Below, piece after piece: positions 1 through 12,500 of a DNA stretch of 64,000 nucleotides. The translations under genes and the position numbers were made by a program. Within the stretch, counting starts at the first letter, position 1, and each line of letters begins with the position of its first letter. Source of the DNA: Mytilus galloprovincialis (lineage: Eukaryota > Mollusca > Bivalvia > Mytilida > Mytilidae); contig NC_134851.1 of the NCBI RefSeq assembly GCF_965363235.1, positions 26,838,847 through 26,902,846 on the forward strand, in the 5' to 3' direction. Below the pieces are notes generated by a model, which saw nothing but the letters and a program-made list of their open reading frames with translations, ran no database searches and was not told the DNA's origin.

Positions 1-495
1 GTGTCACTTTATGCTATACAAAGTATTGATCAATCAATCAAATCATGATTCAAGTGATCAAATCATGATAAGTGATCAATCAATCAAGTTTTGATATCAA
101 ACAAGTAATGAATCAAGTGCAGATATCGAAAAAAACGTCCCCTTACCATTTTACAAGCTGCCTATCAGTCGATTAATCAATCAATCAAACGATTAATCAA
201 TCAATGATTGATCAATCATGATCACAAACCATCAATCAACCAATCCACATATCTTTTACGTTGAGTTTATGAAAGAAAATACCTTTAATTCTCTGTTGAA
301 CAATCGACTTTCGCGTATTATTATGTCACCCCTTTGATAAAGGGGGGATATATTGTTATTCTACGAATTTTTTCTTCCACACTTTTTGTCCAGCCGATTT
401 CTCGGAGATGCCTTGACATATATTTATAAAACTGCACCATAATGACAATCCCCATGTGCAAAGTTGCAATAAGCATGGAATGGTTCAAGATGGCC

Positions 496-515
496 GCCGT
501 TTCCATGGAAACGGC
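496..515. promoter_or_regulatory. 20-bp perfect palindrome with X-box-like core (first unit; repeated in every unit)
   Basis: GCCGTTTCCATGGAAACGGC reads the same on both strands. Its centre, GTTTCCATGGAAAC at 499-512, resembles the X-box bound by RFX transcription factors (two GTTNCC half-sites head to head). It is preceded by caagatggccgcc, which resembles a YY1-type site. The palindrome is present in all eleven units at the same offset. Binding is inference only. The motif could also simply be a structural feature of the repeat. Confidence 0.55.
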
Positions 516-624
516 AAAAATGTAAAAAACCGAAAAATGGTCCAAATTTAATGAAACTTTCAGAACTAATAACTCATCGTTAGAAGGCGTGACATCCATC
601 TTGAGAACTTTCAAAATGGCTACC

Positions 625-638
625 GTTGTCATGGAAAC
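625..638. promoter_or_regulatory. Second X-box-like motif in satellite unit
   Basis: GTTGTCATGGAAAC, a one-arm-imperfect form of the palindrome at 496-515, is embedded in aaaatggctacc. It occurs at the same offset in every unit. It is evidence that the unit contains diverged subrepeats of one ancestral module. Confidence 0.4.
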
Positions 639-783
639 AGTCCAAACGTGAAAAAAACGAAAATAAATCCTTAATTAATTCATAGAAAATAAACCGCTAC
701 AGATACGGCCAAAAAAACCGAAGTAGAAAACAGTAGAATAAACTGTAGAATGCATTGCCGTTGGAATTTTTAAGATAGCTGCT

Positions 784-800
784 GTTACCATAGAGATAAC
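784..800. promoter_or_regulatory. Third, most diverged X-box-like motif in satellite unit
   Basis: GTTACCATAGAGATAAC follows taagatagctgct, the diverged equivalent of the aagatggccgcc block. The half-site GTTACC is intact and the spacing is longer. It is the weakest of the four motifs per unit. Confidence 0.3.
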
Positions 801-929
801 ACTAAAAGTGCACATGGGACCCATATCGAAAAAAACGTCAAAGTAACATTTTCGTACAAATTTTAAGCTCATACCCGGTTAAATGCTATTGTATTGTCAT
901 CTGTCTTTGAAATTTTCAAAATGGCCGCC

Positions 930-943
930 GTTGTCATGGAAAC
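930..943. promoter_or_regulatory. Fourth X-box-like motif in satellite unit
   Basis: GTTGTCATGGAAAC directly follows aaaatggccgcc and lies just before the long A-run. It is identical to the second motif and occurs once per unit at the same offset. Confidence 0.4.
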
Positions 944-1401
944 AGATAAAAAAAAACAAAAAAAAAACTCGAAAATTTGAGACAAAATTCTGTGATTAAG
1001 ACTATGTGCAAAACATCTTCTAGAATATGCTAGAAGAAAACCAATATATAATTTAACGTGCTTCTTTCTATTCTATACAAAAATCGTGCTCTGAAGAGAA
1101 AATCGCCACTGAGAGAGAGAGAAACATGAAGAGTACACATAATTGACATTTCTGCACTTGCATTAAGGTACACATCCGTTAATCGAACACCTGCAAAAAT
1201 ATACACATTAGCTGAAATCAATCGATAAGCGTGTAATTAAATTGTACAAGATAAAATACATGTATCGTGTGATACGCGAGACAGTGAATAATAAAATGAA
1301 CAGTTAGTATGCCGCTCCGTCAATATATACACATGTTGTCTGTCCAAGGTCCCCTCTAAAAAGAATAGTAATGTACTAACTCCACGATAATATACTTTAG
1401 T

Positions 1402-1476
1402 ATCACGTGACACCACCTTTCTTCCTCAAGCGTGTGTCTAATTTAAGATTTTAAAGAGTTCCCCAACTATAAATAG
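1402..1476 (+). promoter_or_regulatory. E-box plus TATA-like block in satellite unit
   Basis: CACGTG lies at 1404-1409, and CTATAAATAG, a strong TATA-box match, at 1467-1476. A purine-rich stretch and the G-run follow. The block repeats in every unit, including the truncated last one (TATAAATAG near 19359). This arrangement could drive plus-strand transcription of the satellite, but no transcript is visible from sequence and the match may be chance. Confidence 0.3.
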
Positions 1477-1790
1477 ACATCACTCTTAGTCTACGAGAAG
1501 AGAAAAAGGGGGGGGGGGGGGTCAAAGGCATGTATACTAGACGTGCCATGTGACTTTGATACACTCAAACTGGTTGCTGCTACTGTGACAATGTCCAGAA
1601 CGGGGTGACATCCTCCGCTATTGCTTGCAATGGCAAATCTAGTGTTAGAATAACTCATTCGCAATTCATTTTTTCTGATGAGAAAACAGGAAATAGAGTA
1701 TTTTTCTCAATTTTACGTGTAAAATTGTTCACAGACATTTGTCACTGAACAGCACAAAACGTATAGACAAGGAATAAACCAATGCAAAAT

Positions 1791-3578
1791 GTGTCACTTT
1801 ATGCTATACAAAGTATTGATCAATCAATCAAATCATGATTCAAGTGATCAAATCATGATAAGTGATCAATCAATCAAGTTTTGATATCAAACAAGTAATG
1901 AATCAAGTGCAGATATCGAAAAAAACGTCCCCTTACCATTTTACAAACTGCCTATCAGTCGATTAATCAATCAATCAAACGATTAATCAATCAATGATTG
2001 ATCAATCATGATCACAAACCATCAATCAACCAATCCACATATCTTTTACGTTGAGTTTATGAAAGAAAATACCTTTAATTCTCTGTTGAACAATCGACTT
2101 TCGCGTATTATTATGTCACCCCTTTGATAAAGGGGGGATATATTGTTATTCTACGAATTTTTTCTTCCACACTTTTTGTCCAGCCGATTTCTCGGAGATG
2201 CCTTGACATATATTTATAAAACTGCACCATAATGACAATCCCCATGTGCAAAGTTGCAGTAAGCATGGAATGGTTCAAGATGGCCGCCGTTTCCATGGAA
2301 ACGGCAAAAATGTAAAAAACCGAAAAATGGTCCAAATTTAATGAAACTTTCAGAACTAATAACTCATCGTTAGAAGGCGTGACATCCATCTTGAGAACTT
2401 TCAAAATGGCTACCGTTGTCATGGAAACAGTCCAAACGTGAAAAAAACGAAAATAAATCCTTAATTAATTCATAGAAAATAAACCGCTACAGATACGGCC
2501 AAAAAAACCGAAGTAGAAAACAGTAGAATAAACTGTAGAATGCATTGCCGTTGGAATTTTTAAGATAGCTGCTGTTACCATAGAGATAACACTAAAAGTG
2601 CACATGGGACCCATATCGAAAAAAACGTCAAAGTAACATTTTCGTACAAATTTTAAGCTCATACCCGGTTAAATGCTATTGTATTGTCATCTGTCTTTGA
2701 AATTTTCAAAATGGCCGCCGTTGTCATGGAAACAGATAAAAAAAAAAAAAAAAAAAAAACTCGAAAATTTGAGACAAAATTCTGTGATTAAGACTATGTG
2801 CAAAACATCTTCTAGAATATGCTAGAAGAAAACCAATATATAATTTAACGTGCTTCTTTCTATTCTATACAAAAATCGTGCTCTGAAGAGAAAATCGCCA
2901 CTGAGAGAGAGAGAAACATGAAGAGTACACATAATTGACATTTCTGCACTTGCATTAAGGTACACATCCGTTAATCGAACACCTGCAAAAATATACACAT
3001 TAGCTGAAATCAATCGATAAGCGTGTAATTAAATTGTACAAGATAAAATACATGTATCGTGTGATACGCGAGACAGTGAATAATAAAATGAACAGTTAGT
3101 ATGCCGCTCCGTCAATATATACACATGTTGTCTGTCCAAGGTCCCCTCTAAAAAGAATAGTAATGTACTAACTCTACGATAATATACTTTAGTATCACGT
3201 GACACCACCTTTCTTCCTCAAGCGTGTGTCTAATTTAAGATTTTAAAGAGTTCCCCAACTATAAATAGACATCACTCTTAGTCTACGAGAAGAGAAAAAG
3301 GGGGGGGGGTCAAAGGCATGTATACTAGACGTGCCATGTGACTTTGATACACTCAAACTGGTTGCTGCTACTGTGACAATGTCCAGAACGGGGTGACATC
3401 CTCCGCTATTGCTTGCAATGGCAAATCTAGTGTTAGAATAACTCATTCGCAATTCATTTTTTCTGATGAGAAAACAGGAAATAGAGTATTTTTCTCAATT
3501 TTACGTGTAAAATTGTTCACAGACATTTGTCACTGAACAGCACAAAACGTATAGACAAGGAATAAACCAATGCAAAAT
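1791..3578. repeat. One representative satellite unit (second copy)
   Basis: A complete 1788-bp unit. In order it has a tetranucleotide-rich segment with repeated gatcaatcaatca; a segment containing atcgaaaaaaacgtc, which recurs about 690 bp later; four subrepeats of roughly 120-165 bp built around an ATGGCCGCCGTT..CATGGAAAC core; a long A-run; a GA microsatellite; a CACGTG box; a TATAAATAG box; a G-run; and a unique tail ending in caatgcaaaat. The recurring core suggests the unit grew from a shorter repeat before it was amplified as a 1.79-kb block. Confidence 0.9.
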
Positions 3579-6500
3579 GTGTCACTTTATGCTATACAAA
3601 GTATTGATCAATCAATCAAATCATGATTCAAGTGATCAAATCATGATAAGTGATCAATCAATCAAGTTTTGATATCAAACAAGTAATGAATCAAGTGCAG
3701 ATATCGAAAAAAACGTCCCCTTACCATTTTACAAACTGCCTATCAGTCGATTAATCAATCAATCAAACGATTAATCAATCAATGATTGATCAATCATGAT
3801 CACAAACCATCAATCAACCAATCCACATATCTTTTACGTTGAGTTTATGAAAGAAAATACCTTTAATTCTCTGTTGAACAATCGACTTTCGCGTATTATT
3901 ATGTCACCCCTTTGATAAAGGGGGGATATATTGTTATTCTACGAATTTTTTCTTCCACACTTTTTGTCCAGCCGATTTCTCGGAGATGCCTTGACATATA
4001 TTTATAAAACTGCACAATAATGACAATCCCCATGTGCAAAGTTGCAGTAAGCATGGAATGGTTCAAGATGGCCGCCGTTTCCATGGAAACGGCAAAAATG
4101 TAAAAAACCGAAAAATGGTCCAAATTTAATGAAACTTTCAGAACTAATAACTCATCGTTAGAAGGCGTGACATCCATCTTGAGAACTTTCAAAATGGCTA
4201 CCGTTGTCATGGAAACAGTCCAAACGTGAAAAAAACGAAAATAAATCCTTAATTAATTCATAGAAAATAAACCGCTACAGATACGGCCAAAAAAACCGTA
4301 AGTAGAAAACAGTAGAATAAACTGTAGAATGCATTGCCGTTGGAATTTTTAAGATAGCTGCTGTTACCATAGAGATAACACTAAAAGTGCACATGGGACC
4401 CATATCGAAAAAAACGTCAAAGTAACATTTTCGTACAAATTTTAAGCTCATACCCGGTTAAATGCTATTGTATTGTCATCTGTCTTTGAAATTTTCAAAA
4501 TGGCCGCCGTTGTCATGGAAACAGATAAAAAAAAAAAAAAAAAAAAACTCGAAAATTTGAGACAAAATTCTGTGATTAAGACTATGTGCAAAACATCTTC
4601 TAGAATATGCTAGAAGAAAACCAATATATAATTTAACGTGCTTCTTTCTATTCTATACAAAAATCGTGCTCTGAAGAGAAAATCGCCACTGAGAGAGAGA
4701 GAAACATGAAGAGTACACATAATTGACATTTCTGCACTTGCATTAAGGTACACATCCGTTAATCGAACACCTGCAAAAATATACACATTAGCTGAAATCA
4801 ATCGATAAGCGTGTAATTAAATTGTACAAGATAAAATACATGTATCGTGTGATACGCGAGACAGTGAATAATAAAATGAACAGTTAGTATGCCGCTCCGT
4901 CAATATATACACATGTTGTCTGTCCAAGGTCCCCTCTAAAAAGAATAGTAATGTACTAACTCTACGATAATATACTTTAGTATCACGTGACACCACCTTT
5001 CTTCCTCAAGCGTGTGTCTAATTTAAGATTTTAAAGAGTTCCCCAACTATAAATAGACATCACTCTTAGTCTACGAGAAGAGAAAAAGGGGGGGGTCAAA
5101 GGCATGTATACTAGACGTGCCATGTGACTTTGATACACTCAAACTGGTTGCTGCTACTGTGACAATGTCCAGAACGGGGTGACATCCTCCGCTATTGCTT
5201 GCAATGGCAAATCTAGTGTTAGAATAACTCATTCGCAATTCATTTTTTCTGATGAGAAAACAGGAAATAGAGTATTTTTTCTCAATTTTACGTGTAAAAT
5301 TGTTCACAGACATTTGTCACTGAACAGCACAAAACGTATAGACAAGGAATAAACCAATGCAAAATGTGTCACTTTATGCTATACAAAGTATTGATCAATC
5401 AATCAAATCATGATTCAAGTGATCAAATCATGATAAGTGATCAATCAATCAAGTTTTGATATCAAACAAGTAATGAATCAAGTGCAGATATCGAAAAAAA
5501 CGTCCCCTTACCATTTTACAAACTGCCTATCAGTCGATTAATCAATCAATCAAACGATTAATCAATCAATGATTGATCAATCATGATCACAAACCATCAA
5601 TCAACCAATCCACATATCTTTTACGTTGAGTTTATGAAAGAAAATACCTTTAATTCTCTGTTGAACAATCGACTTTCGCGTATTATTATGTCACCCCTTT
5701 GATAAAGGGGGGATATATTGTTATTCTACGAATTTTTTCTTCCACACTTTTTGTCCAGCCAATTTCTCGGAGATGCCTTGACATATATTTATAAAACTGC
5801 ACCATAATGACAATCCCCATGTGCAAAGTTGCAGTAAGCATGGAATGGTTCAAGATGGCCGCCGTTTCCATGGAAACGGCAAAAATGTAAAAAACCGAAA
5901 AATGGTCCAAATTTAATGAAACTTTCAGAACTAATAACTCATCGTTAGAAGGCGTGACATCCATCTTGAGAACTTTCAAAATGGCTACCGTTGTCATGGA
6001 AACAGTCCAAACGTGAAAAAAACGAAAATAAATCCTTAATTAATTCATAGAAAATAAACCGCTACAGATACGGCCAAAAAAACCGTAAGTAGAAAACAGT
6101 AGAATAAACTGTAGAATGCATTGCCGTTGGAATTTTTAAGATAGCTGCTGTTACCATAGAGATAACACTAAAAGTGCACATGGGACCCATATCGAAAAAA
6201 ACGTCAAAGTAACATTTTCGTACAAATTTTAAGCTCATACCCGGTTAAATGCTATTGTATTGTCATCTGTCTTTGAAATTTTCAAAATGGCCGCCGTTGT
6301 CATGGAAACAGATAAAAAAAAAAAAAAAAAAAAAACTCGAAAATTTGAGACAAAATTCTGTGATTAAGACTATGTGCAAAACATCTTCTAGAATATGCTA
6401 GAAGAAAACCAATATATAATTTAACGTGCTTCTTTCTATTCTATACAAAAATCGTGCTCTGAAGAGAAAATCGCCACTGAGAGAGAGAGAAACATGAAGA

Positions 6501-9500
6501 GTACACATAATTGACATTTCTGCACTTGCATTAAGGTACACATCCGTTAATCGAACACCTGCAAAAATATACACATTAGCTGAAATCAATCGATAAGCGT
6601 GTAATTAAATTGTACAAGATAAAATACATGTATCGTGTGATACGCGAGACAGTGAATAATAAAATGAACAGTTAGTATGCCGCTCCGTCAATATATACAC
6701 ATGTTGTCTGTCCAAGGTCCCCTCTAAAAAGAATAGTAATGTACTAACTCTACGATAATATACTTTAGTATCACGTGACACCACCTTTCTTCCTCAAGCG
6801 TGTGTCTAATTTAAGATTTTAAAGAGTTCCCCAACTATAAATAGACATCACTCTTAGTCTACGAGAAGAGAAAAAGGGGGGGGTCAAAGGCATGTATACT
6901 AGACGTGCCATGTGACTTTGATACACTCAAACTGGTTGCTGCTACTGTGACAATGTCCAGAACGGGGTGACATCCTCCGCTATTGCTTGCAATGGCAAAT
7001 CTAGTGTTAGAATAACTCATTCGCAATTCATTTTTTCTGATGAGAAAACAGGAAATAGAGTATTTTTTCTCAATTTTACGTGTAAAATTGTTCACAGACA
7101 TTTGTCACTGAACAGCACAAAACGTATAGACAAGGAATAAACCAATGCAAAATGTGTCACTTTATGCTATACAAAGTATTGATCAATCAATCAAATCATG
7201 ATTCAAGTGATCAAATCATGATAAGTGATCAATCAATCAAGTTTTGATATCAAACAAGTAATGAATCAAGTGCAGATATCGAAAAAAACGTCCCCTTACC
7301 ATTTTACAAACTGCCTATCAGTCGATTAATCAATCAATCAAACGATTAATCAATCAATGATTGATCAATCATGATCACAAACCATCAATCAACCAATCCA
7401 CATATCTTTTACGTTGAGTTTATGAAAGAAAATACCTTTAATTCTCTGTTGAACAATCGACTTTCGCGTATTATTATGTCACCCCTTTGATAAAGGGGGG
7501 ATATATTGTTATTCTACGAATTTTTTCTTCCACACTTTTTGTCCAGCCAATTTCTCGGAGATGCCTTGACATATATTTATAAAACTGCACCATAATGACA
7601 ATCCCCATGTGCAAAGTTGCAGTAAGCATGGAATGGTTCAAGATGGCCGCCGTTTCCATGGAAACGGCAAAAATGTAAAAAACCGAAAAATGGTCCAAAT
7701 TTAATGAAACTTTCAGAACTAATAACTCATCGTTAGAAGGCGTGACATCCATCTTGAGAACTTTCAAAATGGCTACCGTTGTCATGGAAACAGTCCAAAC
7801 GTGAAAAAAACGAAAATAAATCCTTAATTAATTCATAGAAAATAAACCGCTACAGATACGGCCAAAAAAACCGTAAGTAGAAAACAGTAGAATAAACTGT
7901 AGAATGCATTGCCGTTGGAATTTTTAAGATAGCTGCTGTTACCATAGAGATAACACTAAAAGTGCACATGGGACCCATATCGAAAAAAACGTCAAAGTAA
8001 CATTTTCGTACAAATTTTAAGCTCATACCCGGTTAAATGCTATTGTATTGTCATCTGTCTTTGAAATTTTCAAAATGGCCGCCGTTGTCATGGAAACAGA
8101 TAAAAAAAAAAAAAAAAAAAAAACTCGAAAATTTGAGACAAAATTCTGTGATTAAGACTATGTGCAAAACATCTTCTAGAATATGCTAGAAGAAAACCAA
8201 TATATAATTTAACGTGCTTCTTTCTATTCTATACAAAAATCGTGCTCTGAAGAGAAAATCGCCACTGAGAGAGAGAGAAACATGAAGAGTACACATAATT
8301 GACATTTCTGCACTTGCATTAAGGTACACATCCGTTAATCGAACACCTGCAAAAATATACACATTAGCTGAAATCAATCGATAAGCGTGTAATTAAATTG
8401 TACAAGATAAAATACATGTATCGTGTGATACGCGAGACAGTGAATAATAAAATGAACAGTTAGTATGCCGCTCCGTCAATATATACACATGTTGTCTGTC
8501 CAAGGTCCCCTCTAAAAAGAATAGTAATGTACTAACTCTACGATAATATACTTTAGTATCACGTGACACCACCTTTCATCCTCAAGCGTGTGTCTAATTT
8601 AAGATTTTAAAGAGTTCCCCAACTATAAATAGACATCACTCTTAGTCTACGAGAAGAGAAAAAGGGGGGGGTCAAAGGCATGTATACTAGACGTGCCATG
8701 TGACTTTGATACACTCAAACTGGTTGCTGCTACTGTGACAATGTCCAGAACGGGGTGACATCCTCCGCTATTGCTTGCAATGGCAAATCTAGTGTTAGAA
8801 TAACTCATTCGCAATTCATTTTTTCTGATGAGAAAACAGGAAATAGAGTATTTTTTCTCAATTTTACGTGTAAAATTGTTCACAGACATTTGTCACTGAA
8901 CAGCACAAAACGTATAGACAAGGAATAAACCAATGCAAAATGTGTCACTTTATGCTATACAAAGTATTGATCAATCAATCAAATCATGATTCAAGTGATC
9001 AAATCATGATAAGTGATCAATCAATCAAGTTTTGATATCAAACAAGTAATGAATCAAGTGCAGATATCGAAAAAAACGTCCCCTTACCATTTTACAAACT
9101 GCCTATCAGTCGATTAATCAATCAATCAAACGATTAATCAATCAATGATTGATCAATCATGATCACAAACCATCAATCAACCAATCCACATATCTTTTAC
9201 GTTGAGTTTATGAAAGAAAATACCTTTAATTCTCTGTTGAACAATCGACTTTCGCGTATTATTATGTCACCCCTTTGATAAAGGGGGGATATATTGTTAT
9301 TCTACGAATTTTTTCTTCCACACTTTTTGTCCAGCCAATTTCTCGGAGATGCCTTGACATATATTTATAAAACTGCACCATAATGACAATCCCCATGTGC
9401 AAAGTTGCAGTAAGCATGGAATGGTTCAAGATGGCCGCCGTTTCCATGGAAACGGCAAAAATGTAAAAAACCGAAAAATGGTCCAAATTTAATGAAACTT

Positions 9501-12500
9501 TCAGAACTAATAACTCATCGTTAGAAGGCGTGACATCCATCTTGAGAACTTTCAAAATGGCTACCGTTGTCATGGAAACAGTCCAAACGTGAAAAAAACG
9601 AAAATAAATCCTTAATTAATTCATAGAAAATAAACCGCTACAGATACGGCCAAAAAAACCGTAAGTAGAAAACAGTAGAATAAACTGTAGAATGCATTGC
9701 CGTTGGAATTTTTAAGATAGCTGCTGTTACCATAGAGATAACACTAAAAGTGCACATGGGACCCATATCGAAAAAAACGTCAAAGTAACATTTTCGTACA
9801 AATTTTAAGCTCATACCCGGTTAAATGCTATTGTATTGTCATCTGTCTTTGAAATTTTCAAAATGGCCGCCGTTGTCATGGAAACAGATAAAAAAAAAAA
9901 AAAAAAAAAAACTCGAAAATTTGAGACAAAATTCTGTGATTAAGACTATGTGCAAAACATCTTCTAGAATATGCTAGAAGAAAACCAATATATAATTTAA
10001 CGTGCTTCTTTCTATTCTATACAAAAATCGTGCTCTGAAGAGAAAATCGCCACTGAGAGAGAGAGAAACATGAAGAGTACACATAATTGACATTTCTGCA
10101 CTTGCATTAAGGTACACATCCGTTAATCGAACACCTGCAAAAATATACACATTAGCTGAAATCAATCGATAAGCGTGTAATTAAATTGTACAAGATAAAA
10201 TACATGTATCGTGTGATACGCGAGACAGTGAATAATAAAATGAACAGTTAGTATGCCGCTCCGTCAATATATACACATGTTGTCTGTCCAAGGTCCCCTC
10301 TAAAAAGAATAGTAATGTACTAACTCTACGATAATATACTTTAGTATCACGTGACACCACCTTTCTTCCTCAAGCGTGTGTCTAATTTAAGATTTTAAAG
10401 AGTTCCCCAACTATAAATAGACATCACTCTTAGTCTACGAGAAGAGAAAAAGGGGGGGGGGGTCAAAGGCATGTATACTAGACGTGCCATGTGACTTTGA
10501 TACACTCAAACTGGTTGCTGCTACTGTGACAATGTCCAGAACGGGGTGACATCCTCCGCTATTGCTTGCAATGGCAAATCTAGTGTTAGAATAACTCATT
10601 CGCAATTCATTTTTTCTGATGAGAAAACAGGAAATAGAGTATTTTTCTCAATTTTACGTGTAAAATTGTTCACAGACATTTGTCACTGAACAGCACAAAA
10701 CGTATAGACAAGGAATAAACCAATGCAAAATGTGTCACTTTATGCTATACAAAGTATTGATCAATCAATCAAATCATGATTCAAGTGATCAAATCATGAT
10801 AAGTGATCAATCAATCAAGTTTTGATATCAAACAAGTAATGAATCAAGTGCAGATATCGAAAAAAACGTCCCCTTACCATTTTACAAACTGCCTATCAGT
10901 CGATTAATCAATCAATCAAACGATTAATCAATCAATGATTGATCAATCATGATCACAAACCATCAATCAACCAATCCACATATCTTTTACGTTGAGTTTA
11001 TGAAAGAAAATACCTTTAATTCTCTGTTGAACAATCGACTTTCGCGTATTATTATGTCACCCCTTTGATAAAGGGGGGATATATTGTTATTCTACGAATT
11101 TTTTCTTCCACACTTTTTGTCCAGCCAATTTCTCGGAGATGCCTTGACATATATTTATAAAACTGCACCATAATGACAATCCCCATGTGCAAAGTTGCAG
11201 TAAGCATGGAATGGTTCAAGATGGCCGCCGTTTCCATGGAAACGGCAAAAATGTAAAAAACCGAAAAATGGTCCAAATTTAATGAAACTTTCAGAACTAA
11301 TAACTCATCGTTAGAAGGCGTGACATCCATCTTGAGAACTTTCAAAATGGCTACCGTTGTCATGGAAACAGTCCAAACGTGAAAATAAATCCTTAATTAA
11401 TTCATAGAAAATAAACCGCTACAGATACGGCCAAAAAAACCGTAAGTAGAAAACAGTAGAATAAACTGTAGAATGCATTGCCGTTGGAATTTTTAAGATA
11501 GCTGCTGTTACCATAGAGATAACACTAAAAGTGCACATGGGACCCATATCGAAAAAAACGTCAAAGTAACATTTTCGTACAAATTTTAAGCTCATACCCG
11601 GTTAAATGCTATTGTATTGTCATCTGTCTTTGAAATTTTCAAAATGGCCGCCGTTGTCATGGAAACAGATAAAAAAAAAAAAAAAAAAAAAACTCGAAAA
11701 TTTGAGACAAAATTCTGTGATTAAGACTATGTGCAAAACATCTTCTAGAATATGCTAGAAGAAAACCAATATATAATTTAACGTGCTTCTTTCTATTCTA
11801 TACAAAAATCGTGCTCTGAAGAGAAAATCGCCACTGAGAGAGAGAGAAACATGAAGAGTACACATAATTGACATTTCTGCACTTGCATTAAGGTACACAT
11901 CCGTTAATCGAACACCTGCAAAAATATACACATTAGCTGAAATCAATCGATAAGCGTGTAATTAAATTGTACAAGATAAAATACATGTATCGTGTGATAC
12001 GCGAGACAGTGAATAATAAAATGAACAGTTAGTATGCCGCTCCGTCAATATATACACATGTTGTCTGTCCAAGGTCCCCTCTAAAAAGAATAGTAATGTA
12101 CTAACTCTACGATAATATACTTTAGTATCACGTGACACCACCTTTCTTCCTCAAGCGTGTGTCTAATTTAAGATTTTACAGAGTTCCCCAACTATAAATA
12201 GACATCACTCTTAGTCTACGAGAAGAGAAAAAGGGGGGGGGGGTCAAAGGCATGTATACTAGACGTGCCATGTGACTTTGATACACTCAAACTGGTTGCT
12301 GCTACTGTGACAATGTCCAGAACGGGGTGACATCCTCCGCTATTGCTTGCAATGGCAAATCTAGTGTTAGAATAACTCATTCGCAATTCATTTTTTCTGA
12401 TGAGAAAACAGGAAATAGAGTATTTTTCTCAATTTTACGTGTAAAATTGTTCACAGACATTTGTCACTGAACAGCACAAAACGTATAGACAAGGAATAAA

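Noticed and set aside
1669-1700. CTGATGAG followed by GAAA in the satellite as a possible hammerhead
   Set aside because: The sequence between the two boxes cannot form stem II, and no cleavage triplet or stem I is in place.
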